Counted from the stretch's first letter, positions 6,461 to 14,814 are shown. The stretch: 28,482 bases of DNA from Candidatus Peregrinibacteria bacterium (GCA_016215735.1 JACRIA010000047.1:1-28482); one strand, 5' to 3'. Translations and numbers: made by a program. The notes: generated by a model from the sequence alone, not told the origin.

Positions 6461-7396
6461 ATGGATGTTTTTATGCTTCCGATCAACATAAGAAATATCC
6501 GTGAAGCTGTCACGCGAACAATGATTTTTTTTGACATTTTTGATTTTCCGCTTACTTTGGACGAAATTTCGCATTATCTTCTTGGTTTAAAAGTTGATAG
6601 GCCGCATCTGAAGCTTTATCTTGAGCAGAGCAATTCGGTGGGCCATCATCATGGCTATTATTTTTTGAAAAACCGGGCCGAGCTTGTTGAATACCGCAAT
6701 ATGAATTTGAGTGTCGTTAACAACCTTTGGAAGCGCGTTTATAAATTTCTGGGGCTTTTCAGCGCAATTCCTTTTATTAAAATGATAGCCATCTGCAATA
6801 CTCTTGCGTATAATAATCCGACATCAGAGAGCGATATTGATTTATTTGTTGTTACGAAAAAAGATCGTTTGTTCACAGCTCGGGCTATTTTATCGATTTT
6901 GACTCATTTGCTGAGAATTCGGCGCCATGGAAAAAAGATTGCTGGCAGGTTTTGTTTAAGTTTTTTTGCTGCTGAAAATGTGATGAATCTCGAAGGTTTG
7001 TGCCTAAAACCTTATGATATTTACGCTGCTTATTGGACAATGTCGCTTGCGCCTGTTTACGGATCTGAAACTTATGCGAAATTTGTCGCGGAGAATACTT
7101 GGACACGCAGATATTTTCCGGACGGAATTGTGCCTAGAACCGAATTTTTGATGCAGCAGGGAATGATTTCACGGCTGATAAAATATTTGTTCGAAAAAAT
7201 CTTGGGCGGAAATTTCGGCGATAAAATCGAGCGGTTTTTAGGCAAACATATGATAGATCGCGCAGAAAGAAAGGCCGCGAAACTTCCTGACCGTCGCGGC
7301 ACAATAATTTCAAAAGATATGCTGAAATTCCACGACCATGATATCCGCGAAATTATCAGAGAAATGTGGGAAGCAAGGATTAGGAAGTTTTCTTGA
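6461..7396 (+). CDS. Nucleotidyltransferase-like protein
   Basis: 311 residues. The centre carries a minimal polymerase-beta-type nucleotidyltransferase signature: ICNTLAYNNPTSESDIDLFVVT, with the paired aspartates D125 and D127 that hold metal in this fold. The usual Gly-Ser of the GSxxxG helix is replaced (CNTLAYNN), so activity is uncertain. The N-terminal 80 residues look helical, possibly a winged-helix region (FFDIFDFPLTLDEISHYLLG). The C-terminal third is helical and basic. No signal peptide. Substrate unknown; the family as seen in uncultured bacteria is uncharacterised. ATG 6461 is used; an in-frame ATG at 6473 is nearly as good. The gene diverges from uvrC with a 36-bp gap and overlaps the 3' end of der by 17 bp. 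Confidence 0.7.
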   Translation: MDVFMLPINIRNIREAVTRTMIFFDIFDFPLTLDEISHYLLGLKVDRPHLKLYLEQSNSVGHHHGYYFLKNRAELVEYRNMNLSVVNNLWKRVYKFLGLFSAIPFIKMIAICNTLAYNNPTSESDIDLFVVTKKDRLFTARAILSILTHLLRIRRHGKKIAGRFCLSFFAAENVMNLEGLCLKPYDIYAAYWTMSLAPVYGSETYAKFVAENTWTRRYFPDGIVPRTEFLMQQGMISRLIKYLFEKILGGNFGDKIERFLGKHMIDRAERKAAKLPDRRGTIISKDMLKFHDHDIREIIREMWEARIRKFS

Positions 7397-8696
7397 AAAT
7401 TATTCTGATCGCAGTGCCAGTGAACATGTATTTTTTTCGTATTGAATTTTCAATGTAGCGGCGATATGAAAAATTGAATTTGTCCGGATCACGCGTAATT
7501 ATTGTTATTTCCGGCGGATCAGTATTCGTTTGTTTTGCTGATTCAAAAGGCTTTCTTCGCATAATACCGGACGGATGTTCGAGAATTATATCCATTAAAA
7601 ATTCTTCCAATTCTTTTTGCGGGATTTGCTTGCGGCGTTCTGCATAAATCCGCGACGCAAGGTCAAAAATTTGGCGGATATTGCGGCATGTTTTCGCAGA
7701 AATGAAAATAACAGGCGCCCACGCCAGAAAATCAAAACTTGATTTCATCGACCGCAAATATTTTTCTTCTTCGTCCTCGGATTCAAAAAGATCAATTTTG
7801 TTCACAGCTAAAATAAGGCCTTTTTTTTCTGAAATGATTTCTCCAGCAATATTGCAGTCTTGATGTGAAACTTTTTGCGAGCCGTCAATAACCAAAACCG
7901 CGATGTCGCTTCTTTCAAGCGCCTTAAGTCCGCGCAAAACACTCAATTTTTCCATAAAATATTTGCGTTTGCCTGCACGGCGAATACCAGCTGTGTCAAT
8001 AAGATTGTAAGTTTGATTATTATATTGAATTTGCGTGTCTAAAGAATCCCGCGTTGTACCGGGAATTTCCGAAACTATTGCACGTTTTTCACCCAAAAGC
8101 GCGTTCACGAGCGAAGATTTGCCAACATTCGGTCTGCCGAGAATCGCGATATTGATTTGCGCGTCTGTTTTAGCGGTTTGTGCAATTGGAACGATTTTTT
8201 TTGATTTGAAAATTTTGATAATTTTTTCTTCCAAATCATCAATTCCAGCTGAATGAATCGCGGACAATTGCACTGGTTCATCAAAACCGAATTTATAATA
8301 TTCCGGAAAATTTTCGCTGAATTTTCCTGAATCGGATTTATTCAGCGCGAGAATTACATTTTTGCCTGATTTGCGCAGAATATCTGCGACAGCAAAATCG
8401 TCCGAAGTCGCTGGCGAGCTTCCATCAACAACAAAAACAATTACATCAGCTTCTTTTATTGCTAACTGCGCCTGATCGTGCACAGCGCTTTCAATGTTAT
8501 CTTTTTCTCCGTACTGCATTCCGCCAGTATCAACAAATAAGACTTTATATTCGTTGATTTCTCCGAATTGGTAAATTCTGTCACGCGTTGTTCCGGCAAC
8601 TTTTGAAATTATCGCGACGCGCGAACCAACCAGCCTGTTAAAAAGCGTTGATTTGCCTGTGTTTGGCCGTCCGATGATCGCGATTACTGGAATCAT
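7380..8696 (-). CDS. der: Ribosome biogenesis GTPase Der (EngA)
   Basis: Der acts in 50S subunit maturation and is marked by two G domains in tandem plus a C-terminal KH-like domain. All are present in 438 residues: first P-loop GRPNTGKS (9-16) with DTGG and NKSD; second P-loop GRPNVGKS (187-194) with DTAG (234-237) and NKID (299-302); KH-like part from about 350 to the end, including the conserved tail around YIENSIRKKYMFTGTAIRI. The start is fixed by MIPVIAIIGRPN and by a -10 box (TAGAAT, complement of 8703-8708) exactly 6 nt upstream. It converges with the 6461 gene and diverges from the pilin-like gene. Confidence 0.97.
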   Translation of the reverse strand: MIPVIAIIGRPNTGKSTLFNRLVGSRVAIISKVAGTTRDRIYQFGEINEYKVLFVDTGGMQYGEKDNIESAVHDQAQLAIKEADVIVFVVDGSSPATSDDFAVADILRKSGKNVILALNKSDSGKFSENFPEYYKFGFDEPVQLSAIHSAGIDDLEEKIIKIFKSKKIVPIAQTAKTDAQINIAILGRPNVGKSSLVNALLGEKRAIVSEIPGTTRDSLDTQIQYNNQTYNLIDTAGIRRAGKRKYFMEKLSVLRGLKALERSDIAVLVIDGSQKVSHQDCNIAGEIISEKKGLILAVNKIDLFESEDEEEKYLRSMKSSFDFLAWAPVIFISAKTCRNIRQIFDLASRIYAERRKQIPQKELEEFLMDIILEHPSGIMRRKPFESAKQTNTDPPEITIITRDPDKFNFSYRRYIENSIRKKYMFTGTAIRIIFKKTS

Positions 8697-8699
8697 GCT

Positions 8700-8727
8700 T
8701 TGATTCTAACGTTTTATTTGATAAAAT
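8700..8727. promoter_or_regulatory. Overlapping divergent promoters of der and the pilin-like gene
   Basis: Plus strand: TTGATT (8700-8705), 16-bp spacer, TAAAAT (8722-8727) with a TG one base before it (extended -10), then six bases to ATG 8734. Minus strand: TAGAAT, the complement of 8703-8708, then six bases to the der ATG at 8696. The der -10 and the pilin -35 share bases 8703-8705, so the two polymerases should compete. Both messages are predicted to be leaderless. Confidence 0.55.
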
Positions 8728-8733
8728 GGAATT

Positions 8734-9180
8734 ATGAAAACCAAATTATTGATTTTGGCGCCGGTGATGCTATTGATTTTTCTGGCGCCGACAATTGCTT
8801 TTGCGCAGTCAAATTGGAGTATTTTGCCTTCTGCCGGAAATGAAACTGTTGAGAGCTGTCGCGGCATTTTGCAGGATAACGAAAAGGAAAAAAAGCCAAT
8901 CTATGACAGCAAAATTCTCGGCTGCGCCATAAAAACCGGCGAAGTTCATATGTACATGCTGCCGTACTTTATCACGTACATTATCAAACTTTTGCTTAGC
9001 GTTGCCGGCCTGATTTCGGTTCTGTTTATGGTATACGGCGGCTATCAATGGGTTGTTGCAGGCGTAAGCGAAAAACAGGAAGGCGCGAAAAAAACAATCT
9101 GGCACGCTCTAATCGGTTTTGTAGTGGTATTAATTTCGTTTGCTGTTGTGAGCATTGTTCAGACTCTTGCCACAGGCTGA
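8734..9180 (+). CDS. TrbC/VirB2-type pilin-like membrane protein
   Basis: 148 residues: a signal peptide (MKTKLLILAPVMLLIFLAP, ending near IAFAQ at about 24), a short extracytoplasmic segment with two cysteines (SCRGI and LGCAI) that could form a disulfide, and two hydrophobic helices (about 76-103 and 121-144) separated by a polar turn WVVAGVSEKQEGAKK. This arrangement, with the loop GGYQWVVAGV and the following KKTIW, is the small two-helix pilin layout of VirB2/TrbC proteins and is common in Patescibacteria, where such genes often stand outside any type IV secretion cluster, as here. Its role in this organism is unknown. It converges on the glycosyltransferase with a 22-bp overlap and shares a promoter region with der. 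Confidence 0.75.
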   Translation: MKTKLLILAPVMLLIFLAPTIAFAQSNWSILPSAGNETVESCRGILQDNEKEKKPIYDSKILGCAIKTGEVHMYMLPYFITYIIKLLLSVAGLISVLFMVYGGYQWVVAGVSEKQEGAKKTIWHALIGFVVVLISFAVVSIVQTLATG

Positions 9181-10289
9181 ATTTTTTCCAGCACGCCTTT
9201 GCCTGAGGCGGATACCATAAATTTTTCGAATTTTTCAACAAAGTTTTCTACTGAAAATTTTTGCGCGTGGTTTCTTATTTTTTGCGGATCAAATTTGTCG
9301 TACATTCTTTCGAATTTATACAGAGCCGCTTCAAGCTGAATTGCAGTTTGCTCGTCAAAAAACAAACCAGTTATATAATCTGCGATTGTTTCCAGGGCGC
9401 CGCCTGCTTTATACGCAATAACAGGCGTTCCAGAAGCCATTGCTTCAAGTGGAGCTATTCCAAAATCTTCCACTTGTGGGAAAATAAGGCAACGCGCCTC
9501 CGCATACAGATGCGGAATTTCGTTTTCCGGAACTTTGCCGAGAAATTCAATATTTTTATTCGCGCGTTCCCGCAGTTTTTTGTATTCAACACCTGTGCCG
9601 ACAATTTTGAGCGGTTGTTTTAAATCATTAAACACATCAACTAAAAGCGAGAATTTTTTATAAGGAGTGAGGCGGCCGATCGCGAGATAATATTTTTTCG
9701 GCGCGGCGCTTAGATAAAATCTATCCATATCAACAGGCGGATGAATCACCACGCTGTCGCGTTTATAAAACTTTTTAATTTTATCTTTTATATGGCTGGA
9801 GTTTGCGATAAAGTGATCCGGCCGATTCGCTGCTAATTTATCCCAAATCCTTATTTTATGCAGAAACGGTTCGCCGAGTTTTTTGAGAAGTGGATTCATT
9901 TCATATTCCTTTATATATTCTGCTGCGTTATCCCAGATATAGCGCATTGGCGAATGGCAATAGCAAATGTGAGTTGTATTCGGTTTTGTTATGATTCCTT
10001 TCGCGCATGAATGACAACTCGAAATTACAATATCAAAATCTTTGAAGTCGAATGATTCAAAAACATGCGGCATAAAAGCTAGAAAAAGCTGATGTCGTTT
10101 GGCTGCGAACGGAATATTTTGGAGATAAGAAGTTATTATTTCCGCATCAGAAAATTCCTCCAAACTATCATCATACAACGAAGTATAAATCGGCGCGTCC
10201 GGGAACATTCTGTGAAGTACGGAGATAACGCGCTCCGCGCCTCCTCTCGAAGTAAGCCAATCTGCTGCTATGGCAATCCTGGGATTCAT
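9159..10289 (-). CDS. Family 4 glycosyltransferase (WbaZ-like)
   Basis: 376 residues with a GT-B fold. The N-terminal Rossmann domain opens MNPRIAIAADWLTSRGGAER and includes the HICYCHSPMRYIWD block seen in WbaZ/mannosyltransferase-type GT4 enzymes. The C-terminal nucleotide-sugar domain has YYLAIGRLTPYKK (200-212) and the E-x7-E motif VEDFGIAPLEAMASGTPV with Glu274 and Glu282. It probably adds a sugar (mannose or similar) in a surface polysaccharide or glycolipid pathway; the acceptor is unknown. There are no other polysaccharide genes nearby. The last 17 or so residues are read from a GCCTGAGGCGG palindrome word (9200-9212) and the overlapping end of the pilin gene and do not look native. 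The message should be leaderless (see the -10 at 10296). Confidence 0.9.
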   Translation of the reverse strand: MNPRIAIAADWLTSRGGAERVISVLHRMFPDAPIYTSLYDDSLEEFSDAEIITSYLQNIPFAAKRHQLFLAFMPHVFESFDFKDFDIVISSCHSCAKGIITKPNTTHICYCHSPMRYIWDNAAEYIKEYEMNPLLKKLGEPFLHKIRIWDKLAANRPDHFIANSSHIKDKIKKFYKRDSVVIHPPVDMDRFYLSAAPKKYYLAIGRLTPYKKFSLLVDVFNDLKQPLKIVGTGVEYKKLRERANKNIEFLGKVPENEIPHLYAEARCLIFPQVEDFGIAPLEAMASGTPVIAYKAGGALETIADYITGLFFDEQTAIQLEAALYKFERMYDKFDPQKIRNHAQKFSVENFVEKFEKFMVSASGKGVLEKIQPVARV

Positions 10290-10295
10290 AAATAA

Positions 10296-10301
10296 ATTAT
10301 A
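10296..10301 (-). promoter_or_regulatory. -10 box of the glycosyltransferase, 6 nt before ATG
   Basis: Complement reads TATAAT with TGA directly before it (extended -10), then six bases to the ATG at 10289. No good -35 is evident, consistent with an extended -10 promoter. No Shine-Dalgarno is present. Confidence 0.6.
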
Positions 10302-10376
10302 TCAGACCTTGCCCTGTGAGCCACTTTTGGAGTGACTTGGTGTGAGTTGGTGGTTTGGATAATTGCCTCTGTCCCC

Positions 10377-11717
10377 CTATTTAACATCAATCTTATACGT
10401 AACTTCAGCTTCTTTCCTTTTCTCCTCTTCTGTTTTGAATTTTTGAAAAGCTTCGGTTTGCTGGAAATCCTGCGGAGTTTGAGTTTTATAATTCACAAGT
10501 ACACTTTTGTCTTCGATTTTTTTATCCGGAAAAAGCGTTTTTAAAATTTTGCCTCCAACTGTATCGCCCTGCGCCTGTTCCATTGCCTTTTCCTTGAATA
10601 ATTTAATAACAGTATTATTCGGATCGCGCTCAAGTAAACGTTCGCAAATATGAATCACGTCAACATAGCGTTTTTCCTTGAACCACATTCCTGTTAATTC
10701 CAAAATAACATCTTGATCGCGCTTTGCTATTGTTGAAAGCTGGCCGCTTGAAATATCAGTTGCGAGAACAAGATTGCCTGTTTTGCGTTTCATTAAAATA
10801 AAACAATAAATATAAATTGCCGCGATTAATAAAATTGCAATTGCGAGCGCGGGCCGGAAAACTTCTGAAAACTGCACTGAAGTATTGAAAATGCCGTGCA
10901 GAACCATCGCGATGATAAGGCCTTTTAAAATGAGCTGGTCGCGGAAAGTTTCTGAACTGTGCAAGCCAAAAATTCTGTGGAGGAAATTTGCTAACGCAAA
11001 TTTCTGGCCTTCAATTGCGCTAGCGCGCTTGAATGTAATCGCGAATTTGCTGATGCCGTAGTAATAGCCGAAGATTCCGGAAAATGCCATGTGGCCTGCG
11101 GCTGTGAATAAAATTCTAAATATATACGTGCTCATGAATGCTTCGCTTCCCCATGCGTTTTGGAAATACAAAATGTTTTCCGCGAATGAAAATCCAAGAC
11201 CCGCGACAACACTGTATTTTATGGAATCATTTATTGTTTTTACGATTAGATATTTTCTATCTTCATGGCGCAGAATCCATTGCTTAAAAATTTCTTCAAG
11301 CATTGCGAAGAAAAAATACGCTGGCGCGAGATAATACAGTTTCCATGATTTTTCAGCAATCGAAAGGAAGTTTATCGCGTTGATGCTGTTCATGAAATCC
11401 AGCAGAACCTGCAGAGCCGGCCCTATCGCGCTATCGAACGCAGTTTGTATCCAGTTTCCATAATTCAAAAATGCGAGATCTGAATGTATTTGGAAAAATG
11501 ATGCGATTGCGGTGCTGTATGAATTAACGATTTCCGGCGGCGTTATCCAAAGGTACTGCAAAACAAAAAGCGGGATTACAGCTGCTATTCCGCCGAGGAA
11601 AATAAAAAACATGATTTTTTTATCGACGTTGTCGCGCCTGAACATGAAAACCAGCCATATTATGGCCGGTATAAGAGAGAGTAAGCCAAATATGATTATT
11701 GATGGCGTGTTGTTCAT
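10377..11717 (-). CDS. PrsW-family intramembrane metalloprotease
   Basis: 446 residues. The N-terminal 310 residues are a multi-helix membrane domain with the glutamate/histidine motifs of PrsW and related CAAX-type proteases: MLEEIFKQW (Glu141, Glu142), GFSFAENILYF (Glu180), AAGHMAFSG (His209) and MVLHGIFN (His274). The remaining 130 residues are soluble: a TPR-like stretch around GMWFKEKRYVDVIHICERLLERDPNN and a charged tail. B. subtilis PrsW makes the first cut in the RsiW anti-sigma factor; here the target is unknown. The ATG overlaps the stop of the STAS gene (ATGA), so the two are translationally coupled, and both follow a RsbW-like kinase, placing this protease in a signalling operon. 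The tail is longer than in most PrsW proteins. Confidence 0.85.
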   Translation of the reverse strand: MNNTPSIIIFGLLSLIPAIIWLVFMFRRDNVDKKIMFFIFLGGIAAVIPLFVLQYLWITPPEIVNSYSTAIASFFQIHSDLAFLNYGNWIQTAFDSAIGPALQVLLDFMNSINAINFLSIAEKSWKLYYLAPAYFFFAMLEEIFKQWILRHEDRKYLIVKTINDSIKYSVVAGLGFSFAENILYFQNAWGSEAFMSTYIFRILFTAAGHMAFSGIFGYYYGISKFAITFKRASAIEGQKFALANFLHRIFGLHSSETFRDQLILKGLIIAMVLHGIFNTSVQFSEVFRPALAIAILLIAAIYIYCFILMKRKTGNLVLATDISSGQLSTIAKRDQDVILELTGMWFKEKRYVDVIHICERLLERDPNNTVIKLFKEKAMEQAQGDTVGGKILKTLFPDKKIEDKSVLVNYKTQTPQDFQQTEAFQKFKTEEEKRKEAEVTYKIDVK

Positions 11718-12097
11718 GCTGTTTGTTCTCCGAGGATCGCGAATTTGGCTTCTTCAACCGTAGTGAACATTGGAATTAGCTGGGTTAAGCCAACGACATT
11801 CAAAATATCCGCGATATTTTGTTTTGCTTTCATGATCACAATCTTTCCGTTTGCCGAGGATATTTTCCCGTACCAGTCGGTAAGATATCCGATTGACTTG
11901 CTGTTCATATACTCGAGATTTTCGAGGTTCAAAATCAAATTCAGATTTTGCGGGATCTGATTGATCAGATCGTAAATCTGTTTTGATTTTTCGTCGATGT
12001 TGCTTTCATCAAGCTGGCCTGAAATCGTGACAAGCTTGATGATTTTATCGGCTTTTCCTGACTGTACATCTTCGATTGCGATGTTTGCTTCTGTCAT
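11714..12097 (-). CDS. STAS-domain anti-anti-sigma factor (RsbV/SpoIIAA-like)
   Basis: 127 residues forming a single STAS domain. The opening strands (IIKLVTISGQLDES) and the phosphorylation loop LENLEYMNSKSIGYLTDWY match the family; Ser66 in MNSKS occupies the place of the serine that RsbW/SpoIIAB kinases phosphorylate (MDSSG or MDSTG in B. subtilis), with Asn replacing Asp and Lys-Ser replacing Ser-Gly, so the loop is somewhat unusual. The protein would bind the RsbW-like kinase encoded 57 bp upstream and release its normal target when dephosphorylated. The downstream PrsW gene overlaps by 4 bp. No sigma factor gene is in the operon. Confidence 0.88.
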   Translation of the reverse strand: MTEANIAIEDVQSGKADKIIKLVTISGQLDESNIDEKSKQIYDLINQIPQNLNLILNLENLEYMNSKSIGYLTDWYGKISSANGKIVIMKAKQNIADILNVVGLTQLIPMFTTVEEAKFAILGEQTA

Positions 12098-12126
12098 ATG
12101 GTTTTGGTTATATTTTTCGCCTGTGC

Positions 12127-12139
12127 CCGCCTCAGGCGG
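12127..12139. repeat. GC-rich hairpin between kinase and STAS genes
   Basis: CCGCC-TCA-GGCGG, in the 57-bp gap between the two genes. The word GCCTGAGGCGG also occurs near the end of the glycosyltransferase gene (9200-9212). It has no T-run on the transcribed strand, so it is not an ordinary terminator; it may tune mRNA stability or be a REP-like remnant. Confidence 0.5.
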
Positions 12140-12154
12140 ACGGCGTGTTGGTTA

Positions 12155-12670
12155 TTATTGCAAAACAATGTGCGTTTTTTCTTCCATTTGGAGGCCAGTC
12201 GGATTTTTTTCTTGATTGAGATATTTTTTAGCCGTGACTTTGACGCCGCCAGCTTGCGTATCTTCAAATTTCAGCTCATCTGTCCAATTAGCGACAATTT
12301 TGCTCAATCCCCTGCCTCTGATTTCTTTGTTTACATAAGTTGGTTTCTTGCGCTCTTCAACTATGGCGGTGAGTTCTTTTGCAGTAGTTTTATTTTTGCC
12401 TGTACCCGTATCTTCTACTGTGATTTCAAGGCTTTTTCCATCGTAAAGAAATTCCAATTTAATATCTTTGCCGGGAGCAGAACCGAATTCAATGGCGTTA
12501 TTGCAAAGTTCATCTACGATTGACTGAAAACGGAACGCCCACATATCGCCGAATTGAGTCGTATTTTTGATAAGCCCGAGCGTAAAATCGCGCACGCCTG
12601 ACATAAAATATGCCTGCGTCGGCAAAGTGAGCATAATTTTTATCGGCTGTTGTATGTCTTGAGGGGCCAT
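12155..12670 (-). CDS. RsbW-like serine kinase / anti-sigma factor (HATPase_c)
   Basis: 171 residues with a GHKL ATPase domain: N box VDELCNNAIEFG (Glu54, Asn57/58), G1 box VEDTGTG (Asp87), and G2 box RGRGLSKIVA (118-127). This is the single-domain form found in RsbW/SpoIIAB proteins, which bind a sigma factor or other client and phosphorylate a STAS partner; the STAS protein is encoded next. Asn57/58 are the usual magnesium ligands, so the ATP site looks intact. There is no membrane segment. A near-consensus promoter lies at 12736-12764. The C-terminal 20 residues (NQEKNPTGLQMEEKTHIVLQ) extend beyond the fold. Client unknown. Confidence 0.88.
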   Translation of the reverse strand: MAPQDIQQPIKIMLTLPTQAYFMSGVRDFTLGLIKNTTQFGDMWAFRFQSIVDELCNNAIEFGSAPGKDIKLEFLYDGKSLEITVEDTGTGKNKTTAKELTAIVEERKKPTYVNKEIRGRGLSKIVANWTDELKFEDTQAGGVKVTAKKYLNQEKNPTGLQMEEKTHIVLQ

Positions 12671-12735
12671 TTTGTTTGATTACGGCGCGATCCGCGCGGC
12701 GGACTTCTAGGTGCGCCTGTTTATTTGTTTATACA

Positions 12736-12764
12736 ATTATATCAAAAAATCGCCTTAAAGTCAA
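12736..12764 (-). promoter_or_regulatory. Promoter of the kinase-STAS-PrsW operon
   Basis: On the minus strand TTGACT (complement of 12759-12764), 17-bp spacer, TATAAT (complement of 12736-12741). The predicted start near 12728 gives a leader of about 60 bases before the ATG at 12670, which makes this operon unlike the leaderless genes elsewhere in the window. Confidence 0.7.
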
Positions 12765-12929
12765 AATCAAGTTTCGCTTGCAAAGCATGAAATTCTATAT
12801 TAAGCTGATTCTGCTTTATATCCAGTCTGTTTCTGGATTTGCCATTCCTGTTCTGGCCACGGCGCAAAGAGCGCTAAAGCCAAGAGCCTACGGCAAGCTG
12901 AAGGAAACAGGCGTTTAACCCCAAGGAAT

Positions 12930-13619
12930 ATGAAAAATGTTGACGTGAAAGATCTCCTCACTAATGCTGTCCATTTCGGACACAAAACATCAAAATGGAA
13001 TCCGAGAATGCGCGACTTTTTGTTTGGCGAGCATCAGGGAATTCATATTTTTGATTTAACAAAAACAAAAGAATGTCTTGATCGGGCTCTTGAATTTTTG
13101 AAAAAAATCTCGAGCGAAGGCAGAGTGGTTTTATTTGTCGGCACAAAACCGCAGGCAATGAAAATTGTTGAAGAAACAGCTAAAAAATGCGGTATGCCGT
13201 ATGTGTGCAAGGATTGGATTCCGGGTTTGCTTACGAATTTTTCTACTCTTTCAAAAAGAATTGATTATCTGCGTAAATTAAAGGCAGAAGACGCGGAAAC
13301 CGGATTTGATAAATACACAAAAAAGGAAGCTTCTGTTTTGCGCAAAACAATCGAAAAACTTGAAAATTCTCTGGGCGGTTTGATTGCGATGAAGTCAATG
13401 CCGGATGCGATGTTTGTTGCTGATTGCGTAAGGAATAAACTGGCTGTCCGCGAGGCGGATAAAACGCATACTCCGATTGTCGGAATTGTTGATTCAAATG
13501 CTGATCCTGACCCGATTACTTATCCGATTCCGGGAAATGACGACGCGCTTAAATCATTAACATATTTAATCAGCCTTGTCGGCGAAGCGGTTTTAGCTGG
13601 CCGAAAACCCGGCCGCTGA
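12930..13619 (+). CDS. rpsB: 30S ribosomal protein S2
   Basis: 229 residues covering the whole S2 fold: LLTNAVHFGHKTSKWNPRM at the N terminus, IHIFDLTKT, FVGTKPQA, YVCKDWIPGLLTNFSTL and the C-terminal TPIVGIVDSNADPDPITYPIPGNDDA, all hallmark blocks. S2 joins late in 30S assembly and recruits S1 and the mRNA near the anti-Shine-Dalgarno. It heads a plus-strand run with the small membrane gene, tsf, ribBA and ribD. AAGGA lies at 12923-12927, very close to the ATG. The 259-bp region upstream (12671-12929) contains the divergent kinase promoter, a GCCTACGGC mini-hairpin near 12886 and other GC-rich words; I see no convincing plus-strand promoter in it. Confidence 0.97.
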   Translation: MKNVDVKDLLTNAVHFGHKTSKWNPRMRDFLFGEHQGIHIFDLTKTKECLDRALEFLKKISSEGRVVLFVGTKPQAMKIVEETAKKCGMPYVCKDWIPGLLTNFSTLSKRIDYLRKLKAEDAETGFDKYTKKEASVLRKTIEKLENSLGGLIAMKSMPDAMFVADCVRNKLAVREADKTHTPIVGIVDSNADPDPITYPIPGNDDALKSLTYLISLVGEAVLAGRKPGR

Positions 13620-13686
13620 CGCGGAATGATAGCCGCTAGTGCGGAATGATAAAATTTAAATTTTAAATTATAAAAAATAAAACATT

Positions 13687-14220
13687 ATGGATAATCAAAC
13701 TCAACAATCTCAACCAGCGCAGCAGACTCAACAAATTCAGCAATATCCGACAATAGACAGGCTTGTCGCGGCTGGATGCTATGTGCCGTTTATTTCGTTA
13801 TTGGTCTGTATTATTGGAACAATCAAAAAAGGTAATATTCCGTTTGTGCTCTATCATATCAAAAATGGATTGGCGCTTTTTGTACTTTCATTTGTAAGTA
13901 TTTTTGCTTTTGTTGTGCCGTTTTTCGGCGGCGCTTTATGGATTGTGTTTTTGGCCGCAGAAATATATGGAATTGTTTTAGCTTTAGGCGGAAAAATGGG
14001 ATTTATACCTGTTGTGAGCGCTCTTTCTAAACGCGTTCCAGCTGAAAAAATTTATACTGTTTTGACTGGGAAACCATTTTCCGCTGCTGGTACAACGCAA
14101 ACTCCGCCAACTCAAGAGAAGCCGCCATCACCGCCAGCGCAGCAAATTCCTCCGGCGCAGACTCCGCCAGCGCAACCTCCTTCTCAGCAAACACCCCCAT
14201 CCCCATCATCTAATCAATAA
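13687..14220 (+). CDS. Small membrane protein with Gln-rich head and Pro-rich tail
   Basis: 177 residues. The first 20 are Gln-rich (QQSQPAQQTQQIQQ). Residues about 22-118 hold three or four hydrophobic segments in the pattern LVAAGCYVPFISLLVCIIGT, PFVLYHIKNGLALFVLSF and FGGALWIVFLAAEIYGIVLA, which resembles the small DUF4870/Tic20-like membrane domain (the phrase FVLYHIKNGL parallels the YHxxxQ helix of that group). The last 40 residues are almost only Pro, Gln, Thr, Ala and Ser, likely an extended tail. Function unknown. It stands between rpsB and tsf, which are normally adjacent, and its stop is 3 bp before the tsf start, so the three are probably co-transcribed. Confidence 0.75.
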   Translation: MDNQTQQSQPAQQTQQIQQYPTIDRLVAAGCYVPFISLLVCIIGTIKKGNIPFVLYHIKNGLALFVLSFVSIFAFVVPFFGGALWIVFLAAEIYGIVLALGGKMGFIPVVSALSKRVPAEKIYTVLTGKPFSAAGTTQTPPTQEKPPSPPAQQIPPAQTPPAQPPSQQTPPSPSSNQ

Positions 14221-14223
14221 AAT

Positions 14224-14814
14224 ATGACTATTACACTTGATCAAATCAAGGAACTCCGTGAATTAACAGGCGTATCAACAACTGTCTGCAAAAAAGCTCT
14301 TGAAGAATCCATGGGCGATATAAATAAAGCGATTGAAATTCTGCGAAAAAAAGGCGCTACCTCGGAACGCGCTCAAAAAACTGATATGCCAAAGCAAGGA
14401 GTTGTTTATTCTTATATTCATGGTGAAGGAAAGGTTGGAGCAATTGTACATATTGGCTGTGAAACGGATTTTGTGGCTCGTGGAAGCGATTTTCAGACTT
14501 TTGCGAAAGATGTCGCGATGCATATTACCGCAATGAATCCGCTTTATGTTAAACCTGAAGATGTGCCGAATGAATTGGTTGAAAAAGAAATTGAAATTTG
14601 GAAAGAACAATTGGCAAAAGAAAAAAAACCGCAAGCTGTAATGGATAAAATTCTCGAAGGCAAGACTAAAAAATTCAAAGAAGAAATTTCACTTTTGACA
14701 CAACCGTTTGTGAAGGACCCGTCAAAAACAATTGCTGATTTGCTGAATGATTTAAGGGTTAAATTGGGCGAAAATATTCAAATTTGTCGCTTTACAAGAT
14801 ATGCGATTCAATAA
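14224..14814 (+). CDS. tsf: Elongation factor Ts (short form)
   Basis: EF-Ts recycles EF-Tu by GDP release. The 196-residue protein has the N-terminal UBA-like domain (LDQIKELRELTGVSTTVCKKALEES) and the core sequence VHIGCETDFVAR, which carries the EF-Tu-contacting residues. It is shorter than the 280-residue E. coli protein, matching forms with one dimerisation-core subdomain that occur in several lineages. The stop TAA is 14812-14814; ribBA's ATG at 14801 lies inside the gene in another frame. Confidence 0.96.
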   Translation: MTITLDQIKELRELTGVSTTVCKKALEESMGDINKAIEILRKKGATSERAQKTDMPKQGVVYSYIHGEGKVGAIVHIGCETDFVARGSDFQTFAKDVAMHITAMNPLYVKPEDVPNELVEKEIEIWKEQLAKEKKPQAVMDKILEGKTKKFKEEISLLTQPFVKDPSKTIADLLNDLRVKLGENIQICRFTRYAIQ

